Source of the DNA: Microstegium vimineum
Taxonomy: Eukaryota; Streptophyta; Magnoliopsida; Poales; Poaceae
Length of the DNA stretch: 64,000 nucleotides
Assembly: GCA_022036555.1 (NCBI GenBank)
Contig: CM039130.1
Coordinates: 4,722,897-4,786,896, forward strand
Direction of reading: 5' to 3'
Shown here: in pieces, positions 35,259 to 44,888 of the stretch
How positions within the stretch are numbered: the first letter of the stretch is position 1
Layout: the number at the start of each line of letters is the position of its first letter
Translations under genes and position numbers: made by a program
The notes under the pieces: model-generated
Told to the model about the DNA's origin: nothing
What the model saw: only the letters and a program-made list of their open reading frames with translations
Database searches by the model: none

Positions 35259-36989
35259 CTACGTCAACTTGATGACTTCGGTGATGGGTAATGGCCTCTT
35301 ATTGTTAAGAATGTCCCGCAGATACTTGGCATAGGTCGGGACCTGCATTGCATCAAGTAGGGGTATATGGACATATAATTGGCGAATTACCTCGACGAAT
35401 TTACCGAAGCGTTCGTCCGTTGATTGTCGTCTTTGGTTTCTTGGGAATGGTAGTAGAACATTCGTATCATAGTACTCATGTGGGGCTGTTTTCCCATGAA
35501 ACTTGACAGGGTCCTGGAGTGGTGTAGTCTCTTCTTCTTGTTGTTGTTGTTCTTCTACTTTAACTTCTTTTTCCTTTCTTGTGATTTTGCCTGAAGTGCT
35601 AGGATGCGGTGGATCGCGAGTGGTCTTACCCCCTCTCATGGTCACCGCACTTATACTAGAGACTTTTTCAGATTTACCAAGATATGGAGCAGAAGATATC
35701 AATTGAGATAATTTTCTTTCTATCATATTATTGAAGTTCAATTGATTCTTTACAACAGAAGCAAAATCATCCATTTTATTGTTTAAAGTTTCAAGGGTCT
35801 TATCATTAGCTGCTAGTTTATTGTTCAAACTTTCATTAATCCTAGCTTGGCTTAAGACAAGATCTTTAACGGAAGGCCTGCTAAAATTATTAAAACCTTT
35901 ACCTTTATTACCTTGATTGAAGGGTGGTGGCTTTGATCCTGATTGTTGAGGTTGCTTCTCATTGTTGTTGATGAAGCTCATTCCTTCGTTGGTTTCGGGG
36001 CAATTGTTTCCCGAATGATTTCCACCACATACCTCACACCATTGTTCTGACTTGTAGGCTTGTGTGGAGGTATAGTGTTGGATGGCATCTCTATCCTTCT
36101 TGAAGTTTGCTCGTTCTTCGAGTTTCTTCATCAGGAGATCCATACTTGTGGAGAGTGCACTTACTTCATGAATGGTTGCTGCACTCTTTTTCTTGACTGG
36201 GAGCCTTTCATCTTTCCACCCTTGATTTGTCACTATCTTCTCAATAAGATCTTTTGCTTGTGTGACATTGAGTGAGGTGAATGCTCCTCTAGCGGCTGCA
36301 TCAAGGTGACTACAGGTTATTGGTGTTAACCCATAGTAGAAACCTTGAATCAGGAGCCAATCTTGGATTCCATGGTGAGGACATTCTCGAATGTACTCCT
36401 GGAGACGTTCCCATGCTTCGGGAATAGTCTCGTCCGCTTGTTGTTGGAAGCTTGAAATCTTCCCACGAAGGGTAGTGGTTTTTCCCATCAGGAAGAACTT
36501 CTTAAGAAATGCATTGGTACACTCCTCCCAAGTGGCAATTTCCTCAGAATGGGCATAGAACCATTGCTTTGCCTTTCCAAGTAGTGAGAACGGGAAAAGG
36601 CGAAGACGAATGATGTCTGGTGCCACGTTCTTAATGGAAATGGTGCCACTTACCTCCAAGAAGTGTTGGAGATGTGCACTAGCATCCTCATGGGACTTCC
36701 CGCAAAAAGGGTTGGCTTGCACTAAGTTGATCAAAGCTGGCTGCAACTCGAAGGTAGCACCCCCTGTGTTGCCATCTGGTCCTTGGGCCACGTGAGCGAC
36801 TGAAGGATCCGAGAAGTCGGAAATAGCCTCTTGAGCCATAGCTTGCTTGATAAATGAAGTGGAGCCTCCTTCCTTGAGTGGATTCGAGTCTGCGGTGGGC
36901 TTTCGAGGAGACACTAGACGATGTCTAGAGTTTCTTCGGAAACTGTTAGGATTTTCAAGTATAGTTGCTCGAAACTGGAACTCACTCAT
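35259..36989 (-). CDS. Athila-like gag (576 codons, intact)
   Basis: ATG at 36989. Retrotransposon gag domain at about residues 85-215 (ANPFCGKSHEDASAHLQHFL, LFPFSLLGKAKQWFY, TWEECTNAFLKKFF). Then an RNA-binding knuckle C-E-V-C-G-G-N-H-S-G-N-N-C near residue 322, one residue tighter than canonical CX2CX4HX4C. After it come an asparagine/glutamine-rich linker, a coiled-coil segment (ARINESLNNKLAANDKTLET) and a charged E/Q-rich stretch. Forms the particle shell of the element. No internal stop or frameshift. Confidence 0.88.
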   Translation of the reverse strand: MSEFQFRATILENPNSFRRNSRHRLVSPRKPTADSNPLKEGGSTSFIKQAMAQEAISDFSDPSVAHVAQGPDGNTGGATFELQPALINLVQANPFCGKSHEDASAHLQHFLEVSGTISIKNVAPDIIRLRLFPFSLLGKAKQWFYAHSEEIATWEECTNAFLKKFFLMGKTTTLRGKISSFQQQADETIPEAWERLQEYIRECPHHGIQDWLLIQGFYYGLTPITCSHLDAAARGAFTSLNVTQAKDLIEKIVTNQGWKDERLPVKKKSAATIHEVSALSTSMDLLMKKLEERANFKKDRDAIQHYTSTQAYKSEQWCEVCGGNHSGNNCPETNEGMSFINNNEKQPQQSGSKPPPFNQGNKGKGFNNFSRPSVKDLVLSQARINESLNNKLAANDKTLETLNNKMDDFASVVKNQLNFNNMIERKLSQLISSAPYLGKSEKVSSISAVTMRGGKTTRDPPHPSTSGKITRKEKEVKVEEQQQQEEETTPLQDPVKFHGKTAPHEYYDTNVLLPFPRNQRRQSTDERFGKFVEVIRQLYVHIPLLDAMQVPTYAKYLRDILNNKRPLPITEVIKLT

Positions 36990-37113
36990 ACAATGCCTTG
37001 CTTCACAATTAAGAAAGACAAAGGCAAGGGGTAAGCCCCTATAACTATTTGATAACTAATTTGATAGTAAACTCTAGATTCAATTCTATTAAAATTTCTA
37101 GGTTATGCTTTCT

Positions 37114-37128
37114 CCGGCAACGGCGCCA
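37114..37128 (-). other. Athila-like primer-binding site
   Basis: Minus-strand TGGCGCCGTTGCCGG, starting a few bases inside the 5' LTR. It fits the Asp-tRNA 3' end used by Athila-type elements. Confidence 0.8.
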
Positions 37129-37136
37129 GAAATGCT

Positions 37137-37962
37137 TGTTGGTATTTCTTATGACTATTGGATAAATCCGCAAGCACATAGATTATACCGTTGTAGCACT
37201 TCACCCAGGAGTATTCTGGGGTATCGTAATTTATATTCTCCCAAGGGAAAGCGAAGCTAGAAATAATAATAAAAGAGAGATTCATAGATCCAAGGAGCTT
37301 CAAACCTCATCCCTTGGATTAAACCGTCATAGAACCGCCAGAAATGGATGGATTGGATTTCTGTCTCGTGGTAATTGGTATGGCGGTTGAGTGGGTCCCA
37401 ACCGACCTAGGGGGTGGTTCGGCCGACCCCCCTATGGCCAGTGGGCCACCCCTTAGCCTTCTGGTGGTGGTCGCACTGGTCAGGGACTGAGTGGGGGCCA
37501 GGTGGGCCTAGGGGGTGGTCGGCCGACCCCCTTGGGGTCTTTGGCCCACCACGTCCTTCCTGGTGTTGGCCCCACTTGTCATGAACTCTTGGTTGGTTAT
37601 TCTGAAGTGTTTGTCGTGTTGATTTCTTAGTGTGGGCCTATGGATCCATGTGCTTTGTTTGTGGACCGTTGAGAGAAAACACAGAGTGATCCAAGGGCTG
37701 GGAATCACTTTGGATTGCTTCACATGGATCATGGCTAAGGGAGGAGGCCTGGTGGGCCCACATGGTGGTCGGCCAACCCCCTATGTGGGTCCCACTGGGT
37801 CTCCTTTGCCCCATTTCTTTATTCCTGAAATCAAACACTCCCTGGACATGTGGAACTGGTTATTTGATAAAAATATGCTCATGTTGTGTTTGTTTATCCT
37901 TGATCCTGAGTCTGTTGGCTATATTTTAGTTATATAAATTTTGGTCATAATTTGTGCCAATA
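37137..37962 (-). repeat. Athila-like 5' LTR, internally deleted
   Basis: 826 bp, matching the two ends of the 1611-bp 3' LTR; a single internal deletion of about 0.79 kb lies at about 37277. Since LTRs are made identical at insertion, the loss happened after integration here. Confidence 0.88.
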
Positions 37963-37967
37963 GCTGC

Positions 37968-40165
37968 CATGATAACTCTGTGTGCCAATTTTTCCTATCT
38001 CTTGCTTTTGGTATTGGGTATTCCTGAAAAAATTACAGCTGTTGTCGTCAGGGTTCTTGATAATTCCCCTCCGCCTTCTTTTCTTCTTTCTGGGCTCCTC
38101 TTTTCTCTTATCCGAGCTGTTGTCATGTGAGTTTTCCTTCCTCGCAAATTGATGTAGAAGAACATCGCACTCGACTAGCTTGTGTCTTGAGGTGGGATGT
38201 ATGTGGCAAGGTAAGTTTTCTATGTTCTTTGGTACCCTCCTTGGGTAGTTATTTCCTTGGCAATTATTGTTGTTGGAGTACATGTTGTTCTGGCTGGTAT
38301 CTCGATTGTTGTTGTAGTTATTATTGTAGCCTCCTTTTTCATTTCCATTGCCATTATATCTCCTCTTGTTGTCTGCGGCCGCTACCATGTTGTCTTGTCT
38401 TGGTCTTTTGTCTTGTGGTCGATAATCGGCTCTCCTGCCTTCAGGGTTGTTGACGCCAAAAATATGGTGTTAACAAGGGTTATCTCTGGTGAATCGGTGC
38501 CAGGTTCTTTCTTCTGATGATATAATTTTTTCAACAGCCCTTTTGAAGTATTCATTTGTTCTTGGGTTTTCATTGAAGTAGTCTTTGAATTTCCAATTGG
38601 CTAAAATCCCGTCGGCGAAGGTTTCTATCACCTCCTTGTCCGTGATATCATGAATCTGGGCCCTGAGCTCCCCGAATCTTCTGTAATAGTCCCTTAGAGT
38701 TTCTCCCCTCCTTTGCTTTATGCTTTTTAATTCGGCAGCGATCATGGGATGAGTTATTATTCTAGCGAAGTTATTGCAGAATGCTTCTTGTAGGTCTTCC
38801 TAGTATTTGATTGACCTTGATTTTAGCTTGTCAAACCATTGCAAGGACATTGCTTCTAGTGCCATTGGGAAGTATAAAGCTTTGATGTTGTTATCTCCCC
38901 CTGCTAGTTTGATGGACAGATAGTAGACCGTTATCCATTGTCTGGGTTCAACTTTTCCGTCATACTTGGAATGATTTGTCGGCTTTAACTTATGTGGCAG
39001 CTTTAGTGTTTGCAGCCTTCTTGCAAAGCATGGAAATATGTCATATCATTCAATCCCTGTTGAGGTCGGGTGACCAAGCTCTCCTATAGTAGTCCCTTTC
39101 GGACTCTCCATAGTCCTCCATGTCAAATCTTTTCGATCCTTTCGGGTAACGTTGGTTCCAATCCTGTCCGCCCTGTTCCAGTTGCTTAAGATGTCGTTCT
39201 TCTTTTTCATGGGGATGACCTCCTTCTGTCCGCCCCATTCAGTGGAAGATTGACTTTTTGGAAAGTTTCTCTTCTTGCTCTTCTTGCTGGATTTCTCCTC
39301 TGGGTTGTTTCTCGTCATCCCCAGTTTCTTTTCTATGATCGTCCGTTATCTGTTCCTCTTTGGTGAGAACATTTACCTCTTTTGTCAGCTCTTTGATCCT
39401 TTCCCTCTTCGTGTTCTTCATGGCCTCTTTCTCCGCCTTCTTTTGGTTATACTCGGTCAATTCGGTTTTGTACTTATTCCAGACTTGTTTCCTTTGCTTG
39501 GCCCTGTTTCTCCTCCCGGCTTTCGAATATTTTTTCTTCAACCTTGCTGCCTTGTGCTCATTGCTCTCATGGTCATCGCTCTTCTCATCTGGTGAGATGT
39601 CACCTTTGGACTCATCTGAAGATTTTATATCGGGTATCTGAGGTGGTTCTAGCAAAGATTATAAATCTGTCATGTACACGACGTGTCCCTTCTGGGTTCT
39701 CCTTGTTCGGTGCCTTCTTTTCCTTAAAGTTGGGCAGTTTGGTGCTTTTGAACAAGATCCGAGTTCTTTCCCCTCTTGATATGGTAGTTCTTCGCCTTGG
39801 ACTTGTTTTGAGGTAAAAGAGCTTGGCCAATGCACTGTGCAGTCTTTTGGGCTTATGGTCATCATCATCCCTTCATGTGCTCCCCTTAGGATTATTCTTT
39901 TCATCATGCTCATTGTCTTTTGGAGAAAATGTTGATATACTGAAGCAGAGTTGCGCAGTCCGTACGCTCCCGAGTTCCTTCTGTCTTCCGAGTTGTTTTC
40001 ATTTTTTGGCGTCGAGTAACCTTTGAATCCGATTCGATCCCGACTTGGTTTTCCTAGAACCGGGACGGGATTTGAACGAGGTGGCATCTCCTTCTCAAAG
40101 TCGGATTCGTAGCCGTCCTCTCCCTTCATCTGAGTCGGGTTCGAGATTGAAAGGTTCGTCATCTT
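37968..40165 (-). pseudogene. Tat-like gag region
   Basis: Several broken frames. An N-terminal disordered, charged part (40162-39659), a lysine-rich coiled-coil-like part (39655-39239) and a retrotransposon gag core (about 38990-38470: VEPRQWITVYYLSIKLAGGD, LRDYYRRFGELRAQIHDI, RAVEKIISSEERTW), then an Asn-rich tail with a CHIH zinc-binding remnant near 38180. The end is cut by the Athila insertion. Confidence 0.75.
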
Positions 40166-40381
40166 CTGGCTTAATTCTTGCTCGTCTGGTTCAACTTTGT
40201 AGTCGAATTCTTCTTCTTCTCGGAGTCGGTGTCAAACTTTGCCGTTGTTGTTCATCTTGGAGATCCATGATCCAAAGACGAACGTCATTCCCACCGGATT
40301 AATCATATTTAGGTCGTGGTCCACCAAGCTTTCGAGAAAAAAAATTCGCCGGAAGCCTCTACCTGGCGCGCCAGCTATCGA

Positions 40382-40863
40382 TGTTTTACCACTAATAGCC
40401 TGCCACGGGGATACCCAAGACAGTTGTTTGGGATTGGGAGAATAGTGAAACTTGATGGTTAACGCAGAGAGACGCATAATTTATACTAGTTTAGGCCCTC
40501 GACGTAGTCGAGTAATAACCTTACGTCCAGTTAGCGTTAGCCGAGTTGTGTATTATTGCTCGAAGTATGTCGTACAAGATGCCCTGTGTGTTGTGCGTTG
40601 GATTGCTCTATGCTTGCACCGGATGTCCGATTGTTTTGGGTGGTACCCTCGACGGCCCTTTATAGTCCAGGTGCCAGTCGAGGGCTGGTTCTAATCCTAC
40701 TCGGATACAAGTTCAAAGTCCTAAGCTACGCTTCGGTCTTCCTTTCTTGTCGAATCCGAGTAGTATTCAACTCTGCGTGTCTATTTCTTGTTGTGGGCCT
40801 CGTAGTCAAGGCCCAAAGCCTAGCGACTAAGTCAATGGGAGCCCATAGGACTTCCCATCAACA
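40382..40863 (-). repeat. Tat-like 5' LTR and adjacent primer site
   Basis: 482 bp, TGTTTTACC...CCATCAACA. The primer-binding site (minus TGGCGCGCCAGGTAG, about 40373-40359) begins 8 bp inside; this sequence is the one used by RIRE2/Tat-type elements. The outer flank GTCCA (40864-40868) corresponds to GTGCA in the uninterrupted sequence of copy 2 near 56090, so the LTR inserted into the LINE fragment there. No partner LTR exists in the window. Confidence 0.82.
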
Positions 40864-41745
40864 GTCCACCAATAAAATCCCAACATCCCTTCTAGAGGAA
40901 TGTCCGACAACGTTTGTCAATCACGTGTATCACCTATGTGGGGACGTTCATGGCTATTAGCATGTAGATCGATACGATGGTGAGAACCACATGGATGAGG
41001 ATGGATCACTCAACGGTATTTAGCTTAGCTTCCTTCCACCCAGGCAGCATATCAGAGATCTTGTTAATAATGGGTTGTGATTCCTCCTTCATCATCTTCC
41101 TTATCGATAATGGCAAACCTGAATATTTGCACGAGACTTCCTTAATATCACAAGGAAGGGTCATGGTGATCACTGAGAGCTCATCACGCTAGCATCATAT
41201 TGGGACCGCAAAGATGTTGGTCACATTTGTTTGTAGCCCTGATGCATCTCCAAACAACTACAGGATGGCCTTGTTCATTAATAAGTCATCCTTTAGTATT
41301 GGTAGAATTAACAAGACAACATCTTCAACATATAGTCAAACGTGATACTTTATGTGGTGGCTACACAGTGGTTGTAGAGATGGTGAGACAAGAACATTGT
41401 TTAGATATGATGTGGTCTAAGAAGATTGGATTGGAGTAGAGCTAGAGGCAGTATTAGGTAAATGAGAACCATCACCCACCGTGACTCTAGAAGAAGGTAT
41501 GGGGTTTAGAAGTTAATAGATTATCAGAGTTGGAGGAGAGGTGCTAAGAAGCACCTGAGTCCATGTATATCATGGAGAGGTAGTGTTCACTTGAAGGGCC
41601 ATGGCATTCACGGGAAAGAGAAACGACAATGGTTGCAGCTAGTGTGGCAGTAGGATCTGCTTGTGGTTGCTCATCCATGGTAAGAAGGAGAAGGGCAGGA
41701 AGGAGAAAATGTGGAAATGCAGGATAATGAATTAGGTTGATACCA
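40864..41745 (-). mobile_element. Copy 1 share of old LINE fragment and Copia leader
   Basis: Homologous to 56090-56977 of copy 2. On the minus strand the right part is the Copia leader and short gag start next to its primer site; the left part reads LINE reverse transcriptase pieces (LLMNKAILVVWRCI equivalent near 41270). The fragment is cut on the left by the Tat-like LTR. Confidence 0.75.
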
Positions 41746-41956
41746 TGAACGAAGGTAGGGGGGAAAATTATCTATCGTTGTAGGTTGTACACCTATACAA
41801 CAACAAGTGTACATGCAAAGGAAATAATATAAATATCCTCTAATGTAGCATAACTAAAACATGCTATAAAATTGCATGCAGATATGATCTGCTATTAGGT
41901 CCAGAAATGACTGAGATAGGAAGACTAGTAATTGCTAGGATAATGCCATTCTAACA
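41746..41956 (-). repeat. Copy 1 copy of the old Copia 5' LTR
   Basis: 211 bp corresponding to 56978-57186. Ends TTCTAACA, followed by ATTAG, the target duplication also seen in copy 2. Proves that the Copia insertion predates the tandem gene duplication. Confidence 0.8.
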
Positions 41957-41975
41957 ATTAGTATCAGATACTAAC

Positions 41976-43632
41976 CTTTCGAACAGAAGATGAACTTTGC
42001 TTCCTCCTGCATTGAAGGATGCAGGATCAGAGCTGATGATTGGTATTTCTAAATGGAGCGAAGTAATAAAGTATAATATGATTAGAGAAAATTTGAAGAT
42101 TACCATTATAATTTTGTTAAATTGTAGATATGTCATCATGTTCCATATGACATTGACTCAGATGAGGTCCATATGTTAATGAGATACCAGTGGCATATCT
42201 CCATATAATGGTACATACACATACATGCCAACATATATGACCATATGTGCACAATATGCAAATGCTTGTGAAACATAAATGTTATGTAAGGCAGAGAATA
42301 TCTTTAGAAAGCATACAAAATTCCATATGGGGTCACATTTTCATAAACCCAAATGGTTGTACAAAATGCACAGACAAAATCATAAAAATACTAGTTAGAA
42401 AGGTAACCTAAATAACTTATCTGTAAACAAAAGGAAAATGGACGTTTACCTCTTAGAGAATCTAGTGGGAAGCGAACTTTCATAATCAAACTCCTCTAAA
42501 TCAACAGTATGAGTCCTCCGTTTGTTCACAGGAGGTTTCCTTTTCCCACCACGGCCTTGGTTTTTCCTTTTATTCAAGGGTAGCTGCATTCATAATTCCC
42601 TCATAAGTCATAAGTGCCCAAGACAGAGCTGCCTGTGGATCAACAAAGCAAGAGAGAGTGAGAGAGAGAGAAGGGGGTTGAAAAAGATGTGTTTTACCTT
42701 GCCATTATTCTTCATTTCCTCACTAAACTTGGGAGATAGCTTCGAACAATGTTCACGGCTCACTCGTTCCCCCTGCTCATCCTCATCCATAGGACCTGCA
42801 CACAAAAAATAAAACATAACAAATCGGTGACAGCTTGTATGAGTGAACAGCGCGCTACAACAGATTCAACAAACTGTTGTATTTTGATTGATACTCCACA
42901 TGGATAGCATTAGCATGCATGCATTCCCATCATAAATTCCATAACCCATGACATGAGCCAAAATTTTACCAATCAACCTAGCTTCAACCACTTGCAGACG
43001 TCGTGCAAGGTTAAAAAATGACAGCGACAGACCGACAACAAGTGTAGGAATCTTACTGAAATCATATGCGCCCTTCGAAGCAGCTGCAGGAACATCTGGT
43101 CCCAAACCCTTGGAAGCAGAAGGAACATCCACATCCGGTCCCAAACCAACAGCAGCCTGCAAATCATATGCTACTCGATCTGAAGTCTGAAATCTGAATA
43201 ACCGATGCGATGTATATATAGGAAGCTCAAAAAGGGACTGGATCAGCGAACAAAACCTACGCAGATGCGATGTATATATAGGAGGCTCAAAAAGGGACTG
43301 GATCAGCGAACAAAACCTACGCAGTACGCACACAGCTGAGGAATAGAGAACGTATGTGCACAGATAATCAAACACCACAGCTGGTTTACGCATACCTTGG
43401 CCGGCGCACGGGTGTTTCGGAAGAGAGTCCCGTCATCCACCTGCGTGGCGGTGCCGAAGTGCCGTTCAAGCTCATTGCGCACCGCGGCGGCGGCGGCGGC
43501 CTGCTTCGGAGGAGCTTGCGGCGGCGCTGGCACAGGGGGTTCAGAGCTGGCGTCGACCGCGGCGTCCTGTTTTAAGTAGGACCTAAACACGCTCCTCCGG
43601 TCGATATCTTCATCCCTCCTCCTCCGCCCCAT
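41976..43632 (-). pseudogene. ULP2-like: ULP2 copy 1, exons 1-5
   Basis: Exon 1 (43632-43396, 79 codons, GC-rich) starts MGRRRRDEDIDRRS and has an alanine/proline-rich middle. Exon 2 is 43156-43057 (LGPDVDVPSASKGLGPDVPA, an internal duplication). Exon 3 is 42795-42698 (acidic MDEDEQGERVS). Exon 4 is 42583-42450, with a lysine/arginine-rich segment (NKRKNQGRGGKRKPPVNKRR), a likely nuclear localisation signal. Exon 5 is 42006-41976 (31 bp, RKQSSSSVRK). All splice phases fit, and exons 3-5 are matched in copy 2. This N-terminal region is disordered regulatory sequence ahead of the protease domain. The open frames here are undamaged. Confidence 0.8.
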
Positions 43633-43697
43633 CGTCGCCGCCAGCGATCGGCCTCCGATCTGGATCGGGATCGGGATCAGGGAGGAGAGATTCAAAT

Positions 43698-43719
43698 GGG
43701 GGGGGGGGGGGGGGGGGGG
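43698..43719. repeat. 22-bp poly(G) tract in 5' leader
   Basis: A run of 22 G on the plus strand (C in the ULP2 transcript), 66 bp upstream of the exon 1 ATG. Able to form quadruplex structures and prone to length change or assembly error. Confidence 0.85.
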
Positions 43720-43869
43720 TAGGTGGTATGGATCTGGTCGACCACACCATGGAGGGGGTTTTGAATTCTTGGGGTGGGGTTCTAGCGTGGAAACACACAA
43801 GGAGCAGGAGTGGAAGAAATGGAAGTTTGTCGATTGCCATTTTGGCTGCGGCGTGGTCGCGGTTCCAAA

Positions 43870-43925
43870 GTGTTGGGCCTTATGGGCCGACATCAATTAT
43901 CATACACTGTTAGGTAGGCCCAGAC
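43870..43925 (-). promoter_or_regulatory. Site II-like promoter motifs upstream of ULP2 copy 1
   Basis: TGGGCC at 43874-43879 and 43883-43888 and GGCCCA at 43917-43922, about 240-290 bp upstream of the start codon. Clustered TGGGCY elements are known TCP-bound site II motifs of broadly expressed plant genes. Assignment is by motif only. Confidence 0.4.
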
Positions 43926-44830
43926 CCGCTAACATTTCTTAGCCACCTTCTTCCAAAAAATAAAGATCAAAACCTCTCCAATTATAGTTTAATAAATCTA
44001 GACCTCCAAAATGGCCTCCAATGAAAGATGTTCTCCAAGCTACAGTAGTGCTCGGGGAGGAGGAAGGGATTAACTAGGGTTTAGCATAAGGTACATTTTT
44101 TAACATAAATGGATTACATCGCAAACCTATAAAGAAAAAACACTAAGTAATTAACATAATTTAAAAAACTAACAAAAAAACTATATTTCTCTCTACATAA
44201 GAACACCATATGAACACCCCATTCATGGCTACAACTAAAAATATCTTGGATAAACTAAATTGACAAGAAAACATGAGTAGAGAGAGTGGATAGACATCAT
44301 CTAACCATCTTAAGCAACCTCATTTCAGAAAATAAAGATAATAACCTAGCTACTCTTCTCTCTAACACATGGTGAAACCCTAGATTCAAAAAGTGACTCA
44401 AATTGAGCAAGAATGAACAAAAAGAGACAAGAGAGACATAAACTAACATATCTTAACAATCTCCTTCCAAAAATGAAGACCAAAACCTCCCCCCTTGTAT
44501 TTTGAGAAATCTAGACCTCCAATGGAAGTTGGCTACGAACTACAGGACTTCTCGGGGAGGAAGAAAGGGTATTTATAGTAGAAACACCACATGCGGTTCA
44601 CTTAAGCGAGCCGCCAGTGGAAAAGTGACACTGGCGGTTGGCTAAGAAAACCGCCTTAGGCGGTTCTGCTAAGTGAACTGCCAGTGTAAATTACACTGAC
44701 GGTTCATATAGCAGAACCGCCTATGGAAATGGCACATTTCTACATGTGTAAAATGGTTTACACTGGCAGTTCTTACGTTGGGCCATACATTTCCTTTTTC
44801 ACTGGCAATTGGCAGGCGTAGCTCGTGGCC
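43923..44830. mobile_element. CACTA-like transposon debris
   Basis: Contains two related blocks (about 43940-44060 and 44450-44575) sharing ttccaaaaa-taaagatcaaaacctc, atctagacctcca and ctcggggagga, followed by ccgccagtg/cactggcgg motifs at 44596-44790. Repeated accgccagtg-type motifs resemble subterminal repeats of grass CACTA elements. No TIR pair or transposase was found. It separates the two duplicated gene units. Confidence 0.45.
44596..44721. repeat. Cluster of three inverted repeats
   Basis: First hairpin: gccgccagtg (about 44605) against cactggcggt (about 44630). Second: perfect aaccgccttaggcggtt at about 44649-44665. Third: 44659-44721, where ggcggttctgct...gccagtgtaa pairs imperfectly with ttacactgacggtt...agcagaaccgcc over about 30 bp with almost no loop. 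Confidence 0.7.
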
Positions 44831-44888
44831 GGATGACCACGATCACCACGTGCTCGATATGAGTATATGACGATATGTACCACGAGTC

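Larger units (their letters stand above)
29310..37962 (-). mobile_element. Athila-like Ty3/gypsy element lacking RT and integrase
   Basis: 8653 bp with a perfect 5-bp duplication GCTGC (29305-29309 and 37963-37967). On the minus strand: 5' LTR (37962-37137), Asp-tRNA-type primer site (37128-37114), intact gag (36989-35259), protease (35225-34617), a 960-bp gap with no pol, an intact Athila-type ORF (33653-32130), polypurine tract (30935-30921) and 3' LTR (30920-29310). No reverse transcriptase, RNase H or integrase can be found, so it must have used enzymes from a related element. Its long intact frames contrast with the decayed host element, so it is the younger insertion. Confidence 0.9.
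23285..40863 (-). mobile_element. Tat/Retand-like Ty3/gypsy element, 3'-truncated, with nested insertions
   Basis: Minus-strand element: 5' LTR (40863-40382), primer site, coiled-coil-rich gag region, Athila insertion, protease, RT, RNase H plus a second RNase H-like domain, integrase, tandem-repeat 3' region and an antisense ORF remnant. The archaeal-type RNase H signature (ATNNEAEYEALIDGL) and antisense 3' ORF are features of the Tat clade. The 3' LTR is missing: the element stops against ULP2 copy 1 intron 5 at about 18034-18043 (continuing across the Copia insertion). Pol is riddled with frameshifts. Nested inside: Copia (18044-23284), hAT-like (25518-26168) and Athila-like (29310-37962). 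Confidence 0.85.
2273..43632 (-). pseudogene. ULP2-like: ULP2-type SUMO protease, copy 1 (disrupted)
   Basis: SUMO-specific C48 cysteine protease of the Ulp2 class, expected to act in the nucleus removing or trimming SUMO from target proteins. Fourteen exons can be placed: 43632-43396, 43156-43057, 42795-42698, 42583-42450, 42006-41976, 17614-17538, 17449-17420, 17338-17243, 16910-16808, 15931-15849, 15500-15378, 15200-15113, 14936-14829 and 14707-2273 (interrupted). Diagnostic motifs are FYIKY, FYIFNTYFF, LRRWWKG, DHWSL with the catalytic His, HLDSL with the catalytic Asp, and Q-N-N-A-Y-D-C-G with the catalytic Cys. The copy is broken by a TAG in exon 13 (14930-14928), a Tekay-like element in exon 14, and a large transposon nest in intron 5. 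Family assignment rests on the motif set and is strong; orthology to a particular named plant gene is not established. Confidence 0.85.
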
